Source: Benincasa hispida
Taxonomy: Eukaryota; Streptophyta; Magnoliopsida; Cucurbitales; Cucurbitaceae
DNA: 64,000 bases
Reading direction: 5' to 3'
Assembly: GCF_009727055.1 (NCBI RefSeq)
Contig: NC_052353.1
Coordinates: 39,866,830 to 39,930,829 of the forward strand
Shown here in pieces: positions 22,012 through 33,904 of this stretch (its first letter is position 1; each line of letters begins with the position of its first letter). The notes below the pieces were generated by a model. That model saw nothing but the letters and a program-made list of their open reading frames with translations, ran no database searches and was not told the origin of the DNA. A program made the translations under genes and the position numbers.

Positions 22012-22293
22012 TGTTAGAGAAGAAATTAGAAATGGAAAAGGTAAAGAAAAGGTGGAAGAAGAGGGAGGTGCGTCACCATTTAGTTAAGAATTTATTTTGC
22101 CATTCACCTATCATGTAGTGCCATGTGTATTATTCTCATTCCTTGTATAATTACTATTGTAACAAACTAGGACAAGCTTTGTATAAAGGAAATAGGGTTG
22201 TAACATTTATTGGTTCATTGGAAATAAAATATACAAGAGAAAAAGGGAAGTCCAAAGGACTTGAGAAATTCCCAGCAACCTTCATCTTCAACC
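22012..22293 (+). repeat. 3' LTR of the Copia element (282 bp)
   Basis: Starts TGTTAGAGAAG and ends 'cttcaacc', directly before the target duplication TGGGT. It matches 16828-17103 over its full length. Confidence 0.9.
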
Positions 22294-22298
22294 TGGGT

Positions 22299-23357
22299 TC
22301 TAAGTTTTAACGAGTTTTAAAACCTATTTTTGTAGCTTAATTTTGAATATGGTTCTATTTTTAGTTTCTAAATTTTTTTGAGATTTTTACCTAATAATTT
22401 TTAAAAATGTCTTTTGTTTTGTATTTTCTCAATGAAGGTTTGTTATAATTTTTTTAGACAATTTTACCTTTTTTTTTTACAGAAAATTTTTTTGTGCATA
22501 ATTGTTTTTTTTTTATAATTATTCTCCTTTTTCTTTATTTTCATTTTTTTATTTGATTGTGTACAATCATTAGTTCAGTCACCTCTTCTTGTTCTTTATG
22601 TATTGTTTAATGTCCCAAAAAATGATGTTTCATATTCTAATGCATTTTTAATTATTTTTTGTTTTAAAAGCTCTTTTTAATGATTCTTGTTTTGCTCTTT
22701 TACATCTCTCTTCATTTGATAATAAAAAAAGTTTGTGTTTTTTTCTTCATTTCTCTATTTTTGCATGCATTTTCTCTATTTTTTTCATTATTTTCATGCA
22801 TTAGTTCTCCTTTTCCTCTCGTCTTCGTATTCGTTTTTTGCATGCGTTCGTTTTTTTTTTGTTTTCTAATGTTTTTCTTCATCTTCATCTTCGTTGTTTT
22901 TTAATATTTTTTTCGTCTTCATCTTTTTTTTTCTTCTGTAGATTTAATAGGGGTTTTACACGATTGAAATTGGTTAGTTTCAAATGTTTAAATGGTGTGT
23001 ATACATTTTTTTTTTTATGATTTTTCTGTTATTTTGTTTTCCTGTTAGTTCTATTTTTTTCTCTGTATACTTTGATATATATTATATATACATTGTTCAG
23101 TTTGTATACTGAGAATGATCGTTCTGAGAAATTTGTTTTTTTTTTTTTGTACTACCTTTTATAGGATATCTTACTGCTCAAAATTTATATACTGGGGTAT
23201 ATTAATTTTGTTGTATCATATATGTATATATGACATATGTGTTATTTCAGATTTTTCATACTGAGATATATATTGAATGTATTGTTATATGTGTTTGTAT
23301 ACTAGAAATGATTGTTAGATATGATAGAGAAGTTTTTAAAATAATCATTCTGCATTT
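22299..23357. other. AT-rich and T-rich spacer; likely the displaced upstream region of the UGT gene
   Basis: Before the Copia insertion this sequence adjoined the UGT core promoter, because the target duplication joins 16827 to 22299. It is very T-rich on the plus strand (22680-23020), so it is A-rich upstream of the minus-strand UGT. Short frames here are low complexity. Where MULE sequence begins is unknown. Confidence 0.5.
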
Positions 23358-25664
23358 ATGTCTTATTATGTACTGTATTTTATAGGTACTCTTATTGTTC
23401 CAATTTTATATGACGGTCATTTCTACAAGAGAGATAATTACATTGATTACAAAGTAGCTGAAATTGATTTTCATGATCAAATGTCATTTCTAGTTTCAAC
23501 AATTAGTATTGATAAGATAAATAGTGTAGGAAATTGTGGTAACGTTGAGATTTTTGCGTGCATTGAATCTAAGGATTTTATGAAGAAGAATTTAAAACTT
23601 AGAGAAGATAATGACGTTAGATAGTTGTTTTATTTGATTTCGAGTTGTGTTGAAAAATTTTGTTCATTAATTGTTATTTTTTAAAATACTATCAATAGTC
23701 TTGGATGATATACATCCCAATGAAGCTATGAGTAATATTAATGATAACGGTGGTCGTTATTACGAAACAATTGATTTCTCAAAGATTTTCCCTAATTTAC
23801 AAGTTAATATTTATGATATGTTTCCTTCCAAAGATGTGTTGTTGAATGCTATGCGAGCTATTGTAATTAGAAATAACTTTTAATACTAGACTGTTAAATC
23901 AAATAAGCAAGTTTTGGTACTAAGTTGTCTTGTCAATTGATATAAATGATTGCTTTGTGCTCATTCAATTGGAGATGATGGGAATTCTACATAGATAATT
24001 ATAAGTTTTGATCATGAGCATTCATGCTCTTTGGATATTATGTTGACTGGCCATAGACAAATATCATTTTCTGTTATCAAGGAATGCATAAAGGAGAAGA
24101 TTAGCATTGATGGTAGTCATTCAATCACACCTAAGACTATAGTGAATTATAATCGAATTAATCATGGATTGGACATAACTTACCAAAAGGCATGGCATGC
24201 TCAAGAAACTGCTTTGAATGAAATTCGAGGATCACCTGAAGAACCTTTCAAGATGATTCCAGTATTTGTTTTTCAGTTGGTGTGAGAAACCTTGGCATAT
24301 TCTTAATATATTGTTGTTTTATATATCCCGTTGTTTATGTTATATACTTTTAATATACCGTAGTATCTGTGATATATTTGCAAGTTCTATTATTGATTAT
24401 AAACTTGATGATCATGAACGATTTTATTTTTCTTCATGGCTTTATCTACTTGTGTTTCGAGTTGGAACATTGTTGTCCTGTTATACGGTTGATGGTACTT
24501 CTTTGAAGAACAAGTATGGTGGGACCCTTTTAATAGCTTGCGCCCTAAATGGCAATGATAAGATATTCCCCTTAGCTTTTTGTGTCATTGATTCTGAGAG
24601 TGACTGTTCATGGCAGTGGTTTATGATCCATTTAAAAACATTATTGGGGATCAAAATAATGTTGTGATCGTCTCTGATAAGCACAAGATTATAGTAAAAG
24701 CAGTTGAGTTGATATTACTTAACGTATTCCATTGTATGTGTATCATGCATTTGTTACGGAATATAAAGTCTCGATATAAGGAGACACTCATAAATTCCAG
24801 ATTTATTTCATGTGCTTGCTTTCAATGTTGCTGATTTTGAAGTTCTAATGCAACTGTTGTGGAGTTGAGTGCACGAGGCATACAAGATGAGTTACAAAGT
24901 ATTTCTTTTGAAAAATGGTCTTGTGCCTTCTGCCCATGTAGTAGGTATAACATAATGACTACGAACATGTCTGAAAGTCTAAATTTTGCCATTTTGAATG
25001 CTAAGGATCTACTAATTACTTTGATGCTTGACATTTTGTGGATGATTATGCAACGATAGTTCTATTATAAGAGGAATGAAGCAGAATACCAAGTGCTTGA
25101 GTTTACCAAAGCAGCAAAGAACCATTTAAGGGAACAAATTGCTTAAGGCAGATCGATGCAGGTAAGTATTTTTTGTATATACTCTAGTATATGTCAGATA
25201 TACATAATAATAGTTTTTTTCTTTTATTGAATTTGTAGGTTTTTCCACTGAACAACATTCAATATCAAGTGATAGATGGAACCATTCAACATGATGTGCA
25301 CCTACCATCTCATAGCTGTAACTGCAGGATGTGGGATATTTTGTAGATTCCGTGCCCTCATGCATGTGTTGTGTTAAGTAAGAAGCACTTATCAATTAAG
25401 AATTATGTTTTGTCATACTATCTTAACACGAATCTTCCTTCAATATACAAAGACTTGATCCATCTGTTAGGTGATCCACGTGGTTGGAACATACCTGAAG
25501 AAGTAAGATCAATTTTCATTTTACCTCCTAATGTCAAGTGTCCAGTTGGTAGACCAAAGAAGTTGAGAATCCCTTCTTATATGGAGTTTAAGAAGAGTGT
25601 AATGTATGGTCGTTGTGGAAAGGTTGGACACGATCGGAGGTCGTGCAAATATCAAATTCCATAG
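23358..25664 (+). pseudogene. MULE (Mutator-like) transposase, broken
   Basis: The N-terminal part (to 23883) has ILYDGHFYKRDNYIDYKV and a block ending VLLNAMRAIVIRNNF, like MuDR-type proteins. The frame at 24031-24285 carries ITYQKAWHAQETALNEIRGS, the block just before the catalytic core. The core is spread over other frames: TVDGTSLKNKYGGTLLIACA around 24485 with the first catalytic Asp, then CVIDSESDCSWQWFMIHLKT. A GT-AG intron fits 25162-25238. The SWIM zinc finger follows (CNCRMWDIL, a stop, IPCPHAC at 25318-25367), where the stop replaces a residue. The last frame (25371-25664) ends with a damaged zinc knuckle, YGRCGKVGHDRRSC. The protein would cut the element ends. This copy is dead. 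Confidence 0.85.
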
Positions 25665-26257
25665 GAAGAGTTTTGTTGTTTTTCGAAGCTCAAATTGTTC
25701 TATGTTTTGTTTCTCTGTATTAGCAGATACAACATTACTAATATTTGTTTTTTAGTCATTTGAACTCTTACTTTAATATAATTTTGTATTTTTCTATTTT
25801 GCTATTATTAAGTATTTTTGTCTTCATCACATTCAATATTGCGTTTTTAATGAACAATATTGCGCTTCAGAAATGTGTATATCATGAATATGCATGAATA
25901 CATTGCAAAAGTATATTTCGCATAAGTACAAATATATTCTCTATATTTCTGTTGTGATTTATAAAGTTTATAATATGTCTTGCATCGTTAGAAATGACCC
26001 ACTTTATTGAGAATATACTTCAATTATTCTGTTTTTTGTCTTCATCATATTTCATCTATATTTAATATGAATATGTTTATTTAATGATCAATGTTCTTTT
26101 AGAAACGTGTATATCATGTATATACTTGAGTATATTGTGAGGTATATTTTGTATATCTTCAATTATATTCTTTATATTTTCACTGTCGGTTCATATATTT
26201 GTGTCATAGTATTATAATCTTACATTTGTTTTATCGAAGACTTTCCTCGCTAGCTCA
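25665..26257. other. AT-rich stretch between convergent MULE pseudogenes
   Basis: No frame or motif was recognised. In related MULEs a Ulp1-like protease domain would follow DUF1985 here on the minus strand. None can be read. Confidence 0.45.
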
Positions 26258-27840
26258 TTCCATTATGGATGCACATCAACCAACCAATTGTTCATTTTTG
26301 GTTTCCATTTGACACTCTTGGGCAACAACATATTGAAGGGCTTGAGAGGCTAGAGATGCATTCAAAATCCCATATGACCAATGCTTGTGGAAATCTAGCA
26401 ATCCCCACTTGCAAATAATCCACATTCTTGATCGCATTCTTGATCGATTGCACTGTTGTCGTATACGCGATATGACCCCATGAATATCGATCAAATAGTA
26501 TCTCATCATCCAACATCCTAATATGATCTAGATCCACTCCAATGGTAACTTGTTTTCCAAGAAGGAAGTTTGATAAAAATTATAATTTGGCAAGTCTTAC
26601 TCGGTCCTTTTTTTCACTGAAAATTTTTTCAAGAACATGTTCAATAAAGTTGATATTTTTATTGTTTTTTGGTTGTCGAAGTATTTTTTCATAAGCCTCC
26701 TACTAAATTTTCTCATATCCAATGTTGGTAATTCCCAAATAGTTAAGTCTTGTGATCTTTTCAAATTCAGCTATTCCAAACCTAACAATCTCCCCTTCAA
26801 AGTTAAACGTTAACTCATCTTGCCTTGTTATACTACATTGCCGGTGGATTAAGTGGTATAACAATCGGTATAGAATTCAGTAACTTGGAAGTCTACGAAA
26901 TGGGAAAAAGAACTACATCAGAACCTTTTGAGATGTTTGTTCTTAATGTTATCCTTTATGATTTAGATCGCTTCAAATTTTGCATATATATTCAACTTTT
27001 GTATACTAGACCACCTACTTGTAGGTAACAACAAGGGTGCATCTTGAGGCATGAAACAGTGGTTCACCTTTAAGTAAATATAAACCATAGAATATTTTTA
27101 ATATATTGAATATAAATATTTAATACATACCACATATAGTATGTCCACGTTGGCCTGCCTTCTATTTCCTCTTCCATAGTTTTCTGTATTCAACTTAGCT
27201 TTTGCCCCACTGGTTTGTTATATTTTGTGTATACCTTAGTTTTTACAAAATTATATTTCATGTTAACCTTAGTTTATAGAGTATTAAATTAGATACATAC
27301 CTAGTTTATAGAGTATTACATTAGATACATACCTTTGGACTTTTCTTCTTAGATGAATTAGCTCTTGATTTTTTGTTCTGACGATTAGTTTCCACAACGT
27401 ACCTAGATCATTACATGGTGAGTACTTGGTATCATGAATCCTAAATATGATGACCTTTTATAATCATTAGTATATTAAATTCATATCTTTCTTTTTTCTT
27501 TGTCTTCAACTTTACAAACTGTTGATTTTTTTTCCAACAACTGGGTTTTTTTTTCATCAACTTCCCTTGTACGTTTTGTCTTCCTCATTTCCTATTGAGA
27601 TTTAGTTTCAATAAACCATACATATCCAATGTTTCTATAACATAATATGCATGATAGTACCTTCGCAATCTCATCCTGCCTTGTTTGTCTTTTTCCAACT
27701 TGTGCAGAGGCCTAAAAGAATTATTTTCACAATTTTATAAGTTTATAGAATATACATGAATTTTAGATATATGTCTCACATATCAATATTTATACCTTTT
27801 TTGTTTGAACAATTGGTATTTTTCGTTTCCTTGCCTCCAT
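26258..27840 (-). pseudogene. DUF1985 (Ulp1-associated) pseudogene, multi-exon, probable MULE cargo
   Basis: On the minus strand a start at 27840 opens a short Lys/Arg-rich exon (MEARKRKIPIVQTKK). It is followed by GT-AG spliced pieces reading ASAQVGKRQTRQDEIAK and EMRKTKRTREVDEKKTQ, and later VDILYV. The DUF1985-like region begins near 27028 with SFSHFVDFQVTEFY and continues with LTFNFEGEIVRFGIAEFEKI near 26810. It then reads DEILFDRYSWGHIAYTTTVQ and FPQALVIWDFECI (frame at 26292-26537), ending near VDVHP. DUF1985 is found in plant proteins linked to Ulp1-like SUMO/ubiquitin-like proteases, many carried by Kaonashi/CUMULE-type MULEs. The convergent transposase supports that origin. Stops interrupt it and no protease domain follows. 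Confidence 0.65.
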
Positions 27841-28358
27841 TATCAATTTTTCCTTTCTAACTTCAACTCCCACGTAGGGAGTTAGTAGAAACATCGGGTG
27901 ACTCCCACGTTTCTTTTTCCTTCCTTTGATCAAAAGTTTTAAAACGTATTGTTTTACAGATAGCATGTGATTGATCTAATGATATAGAATTATTTTAAAT
28001 CAATTCTCTCCAGAATAATTTCTCCATCCTTTACCCAATTATTTTCTGGTTCCCACAACCCACATACCTCAAGAATTATGAGAGGATAGGGAGGTAAATC
28101 TTTTGGTGGTGTTTGTGAAATCCCAATTGAAGAAGTTGATATTCATTCAGTTCTACAAAGATAGGTTTTCTTTCTCTTTTCTCTATAATTTTAAAGCATG
28201 CTTAACTTAGGATATGTTCTATAGTAGGTTGTTGTTAATTTTAGTCTATGTACTTTTTCTTTGGAATTCCCCATTGTATGGGTATTTCTGTTTCCTAAAT
28301 TATTACCGAGTAATGGACATGTTCTCTTTTAATGTGTTAGGGCTTTCATCCCTAGAAT
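27841..28358 (+). other. Uncharacterised; right part may be the end of a Copia LTR
   Basis: No gene is visible. The stretch ends just before a degenerate primer-binding site. Words such as 'ggctttcatccctag' resemble other LTR ends here, so the right part is probably a decayed 5' LTR. The MULE edge must also lie in or near this stretch. Confidence 0.35.
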
Positions 28359-28372
28359 AGGTATTAGAGCCA
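28359..28372 (+). other. Degenerate Copia primer-binding site
   Basis: AGGTATTAGAGCCA differs from TGGTATCAGAGCCA at two positions and lies ahead of a leader and gag of the long-LTR Copia family. Confidence 0.6.
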
Positions 28373-30617
28373 TCTCATAGAATTAATTTAGCAATTCTAA
28401 AATTTGCACTAGTTTTCGATGGGATTAATTGTATTGTGAATGTAATATTTTGTGAATTAATGTTTATGGTAGTTTATGGCTATAGAATTTTATGCTTTTG
28501 ATGGGATCAAATTGTAAAGGCCCCTACGTTTTTTGACATTTAATCATGTAATTCGAGTCTTTGTAAGTCCACGTCTAGAATTAGGATGGTAATCGATTAA
28601 GATCGGGACAAATTTTGGCCTCAAACCAAGAACAGCCGAAGAAACCGCCCAAAATCGCATTTTGGTGTCGCAACGTTACAACGCTATGACATATGCGACA
28701 CTAGGGCTACGTTGCGCGCGATTCAACTGTGGTCCATGGTGGTTCATTCCATTTCGGTTTATTCAAAGAGGTTTGGTTTAATTTTTCATTGGGTTGGCTC
28801 GATTCGTGGTTTTGGTGTCTGGTTTGATGCAATTCGGGTCGGTTCAAGTTAGTCTGGTCTCATTTTGGAGCAATAGAAGTAGTTTTAGGATAAAATTAGC
28901 ACAATTATTGTAATTTTTATTGCTTTATTTTATCCTAGGGGTCAAATTACCGGTTCATTTTCTATTTAAATGCTCTATAGATTTCATTTAGATAAATCCC
29001 ATAGGTTAAGCATGTTCATGCATTTTTAATATGTTATAAGCGCAATAATATGTGGTTTTAATGTATGATGTGGATATGATTTCATGAGTTATTTAATATA
29101 TTTTGATTTGTTAAATATACGAAATTAGAAAACCATGATGCATGACGTTACTTAGGTAAATATAAAGAGTTATATTTATTAATGTCTTGTATATGCTTGG
29201 TTGATTTTCATGAATTGTTTAATATAACTGTTATATTAATAAAGTTGAAAATCAATTTGCATTAAGCATGATACATCCATAGTTAAATATAATTGTTATA
29301 TTAAAATCATTAAATGCATGTAATACAGTTATCTTGCTAGTTAGAGTTTGATTGTTAATCAAGTAAACCATAGAAAGCATGATTAAAGGGCTAATAATTA
29401 ATTTTGTAATAGTTATAAGATTAATATTTAGTAACCAATAACCTATGATAAAGAGTTGCATGAAAACTTAAGATCTTAGGGAATTGGAATTAATTTTAAA
29501 ATGTTTAAAATTGTTCTAAACCTTAGATCACTTTATTTCTAATAAGATTAGAATCATGACCTATTTGTTTTAATAGATTTAAAATATGACTAATAGGACA
29601 AATAGGACCTTATGTTATAAGAGAACTCTACCTGTGAAGTTCTGTCTAGGTTAGGGGTTCTTAAGATGACGATTTACGGAACATCTCCTATCCAAGTACT
29701 GACCTGAAACTTGAGTTAAATTAACCTTAGTCCTGTTAGCATGCAATGTCACTAGGTTAATTAAATGGTTTAATTCACCTAGAAAATTAGAATAAAGACC
29801 TTATTATAAGTGTTATAATAGACATTGATTTAGATAGATTCATTAAACAAAATTTAACTAAGTATATAAAACCCTAAATTGATAAAACACTTTAGTGAGA
29901 GGAAAAATGGTATATGGAATATATCAATTTTTAGCTCTCACATCCTTAAGAGTTCACACCATGAGATCAATGCTTGGCTTTGTGTAGCATTTGATGCGGC
30001 CTCCCTTCGGAAAGTGATTGTATGGGTCAATACCAAGGTGAATAGGGAAAGTGTTCATAGTAAGAGGGAAAAGGATGTGTGTCAACGTGTCCTACGGTCT
30101 CCTCCTTTAGGTTGCACCATGAGATTCCTATGGTCCACCTACATGTCATCTTGGAGCGACCATCTCTTCGGAGGGCCTAATCATAGATTCAGAACAATGC
30201 AAACTCCAGTAATGAATAGGGTTTCTTAGATTAATCTTCAACAATTGTCTTTCCTTACGGTAGTCTATTGAAGCATACCTTTGGGATCCGAAAATGGTAT
30301 AGCCATAGTTGTGGGATCAATTAATCTAGTTAATGAATCCTTGACCAAAAATAAGTAGCTAAGAACTATAGGAATAAGAGTTATTCTGATGTTAGTAATT
30401 AGCTAAGATTGTCTCAATTCAAGCGAGGGGCAGTTGATCATACTTTCGTAGCTATTGCTCTAAACCTCTGAAGTATCATTATAAAAACTAAATCAATAGT
30501 TTAATTAGGGTTTTGTGATTGCTTGTTTTTTCTGAATTGATTGGATATTTATTTTTTTGTGTAATGGGTTAAGGCAAATATAACTAATACGGTCAATTAT
30601 TTGTTATTCGTTTTAGC
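28373..30617 (+). mobile_element. Long untranslated leader of the long-LTR Copia family (2.2 kb)
   Basis: This sequence between primer-binding site and gag recurs in reverse at 50530-51815 and 55530-57713, and in part at 40005-40250. Shared landmarks are 'gtaaaggcccctacgtttttt' near 28515 (reverse near 57535), 'gttctgtctaggttaggggt' near 29638 and 'aataccaaggtgaatag' near 30028. It has no conserved reading frame. A 116-codon frame at 29879-30229 is not kept in the other copies. Confidence 0.75.
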
Positions 30618-32025
30618 ATGTCTTCCAGAATTGCTTCCTTGCTTAAGAATGAAAAAGTAACTTGTGAAAACTATGCGTCGTAGAATTCTAACTTGAATAC
30701 AATTCTAATTATAGATGATCTAAGACTCGTCTTAACGGAGGAATGTCTTCCAATCCCCGCTCGGAATGCCTCCTAAGAATTAAGGGGTGCTTATAACTGC
30801 TAGAAAAAGGCCAATAATAAGGCCTAAGTCTATATCTTGGCAAGTTTGTCTGACGTTCTTACCAAAAAAACACGAGGCCATGATCACTGCACGTCAAATC
30901 CTGAAGTCCCTTTAGAAGATGTTTGGATAATCGAACTCTCAGATTCAACATGAGACCCTCAAGTACATTTATAATGCACGAATGAAGGAAGACCAGTTAC
31001 TGAGAGAGCATGTGCTCGACCTGATGGTCTCCTTTAATGCGCCGAGATGAACAACGCGGTCATCGACGAGTAAAGTCAGGTACCTTTTATTCTGGAATCT
31101 CTTCTGAAGAGTTTCTTCCAATTTTTCAACAATACAATTATGAATAAAATAGAGGACACCATGACTATCCTCTTGATGAGTTATAGACTTATCGATCTCT
31201 TATAAAAAGTAAGGGACCGATAGAAGGAGAGGCAAATGTTGTCCATTCCAAGAAGTTCCACAAGGTTCATCCAAAAAAAGAAAAGATGAAAGGGGAAGCC
31301 TCCTACTACTAGGAAAGGCAAAGGCAAGGCAAAGATGGCTGACAAGAGCAAGTGATTTCACTGCAATGTGGATGGTCACTGGAAATGCAATTGTCCCAAA
31401 TACCTCATCGAGAAGAAGAAAGAAAATGAAGGTAAATATGATTTATTGGTTATAAAAACTTGTTTAGTGGAAAATAACCATACTGTCTGGATACTTGATT
31501 CGGGAGCCACTAATAATTTTTGTTCTTCTTTGCATGGAATTAATTTCTTCCAGCAGCTCGAGGCAGGTGAAATAATGCCTATGGTTGGAATGGGAGACGC
31601 CATTGTATTTATTTGTTATTTAATTGAACAATTGTATTCTATTTATTTTTATTTAATGAAGCAATCATTATAAAAACTGGAGTAACTATTTGTTCAGCTA
31701 AATTAGAAAGCAAATTTTATGTGTTAAGACCAACTGAAGAAAAAACATTTTAAATCATGAGATGTTTAAAATTGCTAATATTCAAACAAAAAGGTAAAAA
31801 ATTCTTCCAAGTAACAATAATACATATCTTTGACATTTGAGATTAGGCCACATAAATCTCGATAGGATCGAAAGACTGGTAAAAAATGGACTTCTAAACG
31901 ATTTAGAAAATGATTCATTATCTCCATATGAATCCAGCCTTGAAGGAGAAATGACTAAAATACTCTTTAATGAAAAATGTTATAGAGCCAAAGAGCCCTT
32001 AGAGCTCATACATTTAGATCTCTGT
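30618..32025 (+). pseudogene. Copia gag, protease and pre-integrase remnant (long-LTR family)
   Basis: It starts at the ATG of MSSRIASLLKNEKVTCENYA. Typical gag blocks follow with stops between them: LNTILIIDDLRLVLTEECLP, DVLTKKHEAMITARQILKSL, HETLKYIYNARMKEDQLLRE. Near 31368 a damaged zinc-knuckle region leads to the protease, with WILDSGATNNFCSS around 31488 keeping the catalytic Asp. At 31837-32025 the pre-integrase block LGHINLDRIERLVKNGLL is followed by LELIHLDLC, and the frame then stops at the junction with Gypsy-like sequence. Integrase, reverse transcriptase and RNase H are missing. The minus-strand copy at 48335-50485 is its best relative in the window. Confidence 0.85.
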
Positions 32026-33904
32026 TGTAACATATCCATTCTTTCAAGTAATTTTCATTAAATTATCTTGAAATATTTGGGCATTATTTTGATATATTGT
32101 GGCTAAAAAGTTAATTTGTAAGGCAAGATAATTAATTTAAAATATATTTGTAAAAAATTGAAATTTTAAGGAAAAATCGGATTAATTTACGTGTGGTAAA
32201 GTGTGATTTTAAATTGATTCCTCATTAATTTTGGAGCATGAATAAAAAATAGAGAAGATAATTAATTTATAATGAGTTGATAAGATAAATTTGGATTTAG
32301 TTTAAATTAATTAGATTATGTAATTTCTTATTTAGTTTGATTGTGAAATTTCCAATTCAATCAGAATATGGATTCCCAAATTAATTAGATTATGGATTTT
32401 TTAATTAATTAAAATATGAATTTTCTAATTAGAGAAATTTTCTTATTCAAATTGGAAATCTATTCTATCTACTACTTTAATTATTGATTTTCTTAAAATT
32501 AGATTTTCTAATTAGATAAATTGTGATATTCAAAAATAAAATCTAATCAATCTATTAATTCAAGTTATGGAATCCCAAATAAATTAGGATTAAGATTATT
32601 TTTTTTCGTCTATAAATACAAATATCCATTTCATTCCAAATCATTCCAAAGGGAGGTCAATTAGAGAGAAAAATCCTAGAAGACAACTTCATTTCAAGGA
32701 CAACTTCTTTTTTTTTTTTTCCCCTAACAGCATTCCTAGAAGTTAAATAAGGGAGGTTGATTGCTTGCAAAGTTTTATCTAACTCAAGTTCAAGGTAAGT
32801 GATTTTCTACTGGAATTCCCTTGATTTGGAAAGATAGCTTACATAGGTGACTGGTATGGAACTTTGTTTTAATACAAGAATCTGTTACCAAAATAAAAGA
32901 TTGAGAAGGGATAAGCTAAAATGGAGTTACTAGTAACAGTAGATGTTAAAAATTTATTGACATGGTATGTTGAGGCTTCATTAATTAAGAGGTAAACCAT
33001 TGAGAGCATAAGTAAGATTTAAAGGAATTTGACGCAGTGTGCAAGTTCGAAATATGAACTAGCAAGACCATCAATTTGATTGAAAATGGAAATTAATCCA
33101 GCTCAAGGTTGACAAAAGTGGTATATGCAATAAAGTAAGTAAGTTGGATCTTCGAATATCACCATTGGAATAAGGGCTAGACTGGTAATAAAGTTGAGTT
33201 GATAACAAGAAGTTGCTATAGGTGGGTTTGGAGTAATACATAATAATATGTTTTCCCTTGCATGGGCAATGAGTTAACTAGCTCTAGGGAGTACAAGTAA
33301 TTCAAGCTATGACTTATGAATCAAGAAGGTTTTATCGTAAAGACTAACTTCAGGGATCAATTATGGTTATTACGATGTATGGAAATGTGTTATCAATTGA
33401 CTGATGCTTTAGCATCCAGGGACTTCAAAACCTCATTTTCAGAGGGAATTTTAGACTCATCTGCAGTAGGGTCTAGTAATGATATATGATTGTTTTAAGG
33501 CTAAAGAATAATATGAGAATTGGCTCAAGCAAGTTTTATAGCTCATGATAGTATAGAGCCTCATGATGAGTTTCTCATGAATGTGACACTTAATTAGACA
33601 AAGTTATTCTCATACATGTAGACCCTAAGAAAGATATCACAGTCGGCGCTTCTAGAGTAGAAGCAGTTTTCAGTTGACCAGATTTGTCTTAGTACGTATC
33701 TTCAGATGACACATTATATAGCATGACCGACTTTTCCACTACACATATGAAGTTTTCCCTGTGATAGAATGGTAAGCTCAGATATATGTTTTTAGTGGGT
33801 AAGACTTTTTTAAGCTCACGACAGTTTTTATAGTTCTCAGCTTGAACGTGTTAAAGTATTGTTGGTTTTCAGTATCTTAAGTTTCATAGTTATATATGGA
33901 AGGG
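32026..33904 (+). mobile_element. Probable degraded Gypsy 5' LTR and internal region
   Basis: It starts TGTAACATATCC, similar to the TATAACATCCC that opens the LTR at 34836, and it has the LTR-like block 'ctactggaattcc' near 32810, as at 35510. 'gtctataaatacaaatatc' near 32610 looks like a TATA box. From about 32850 to 33900 nothing coding can be read. No primer-binding site was found. The assignment is tentative. Confidence 0.4.

Larger units (their letters stand above)
16828..22293 (+). mobile_element. Full-length Copia retrotransposon (Ale/Retrofit-like), 5.47 kb, inactive
   Basis: Both LTRs, primer-binding site, gag, protease, integrase, reverse transcriptase, RNase H and polypurine tract are present in Copia order. 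The flanks carry an exact 5-bp target duplication, TGGGT at 16823-16827 and 22294-22298. The LTRs differ at roughly 15-16 of about 276 hand-aligned positions plus a 6-bp indel (5-6 percent), so the insertion is not recent. The protease core WYIDSGATNHVT and integrase block IWHRRLGHPS suggest the Ale/Retrofit group; this lineage call is from memory. Stops and frameshifts interrupt all domains. It is transcribed, if at all, away from the UGT gene. Confidence 0.9.

Noticed and set aside
22680..23020. Phe/Leu-rich small frames that look like membrane proteins
   Set aside because: They arise from a T-rich low-complexity tract.
29879..30229. 116-codon frame
   Set aside because: It lies in the Copia leader, and the frame is not kept in the other leader copies.
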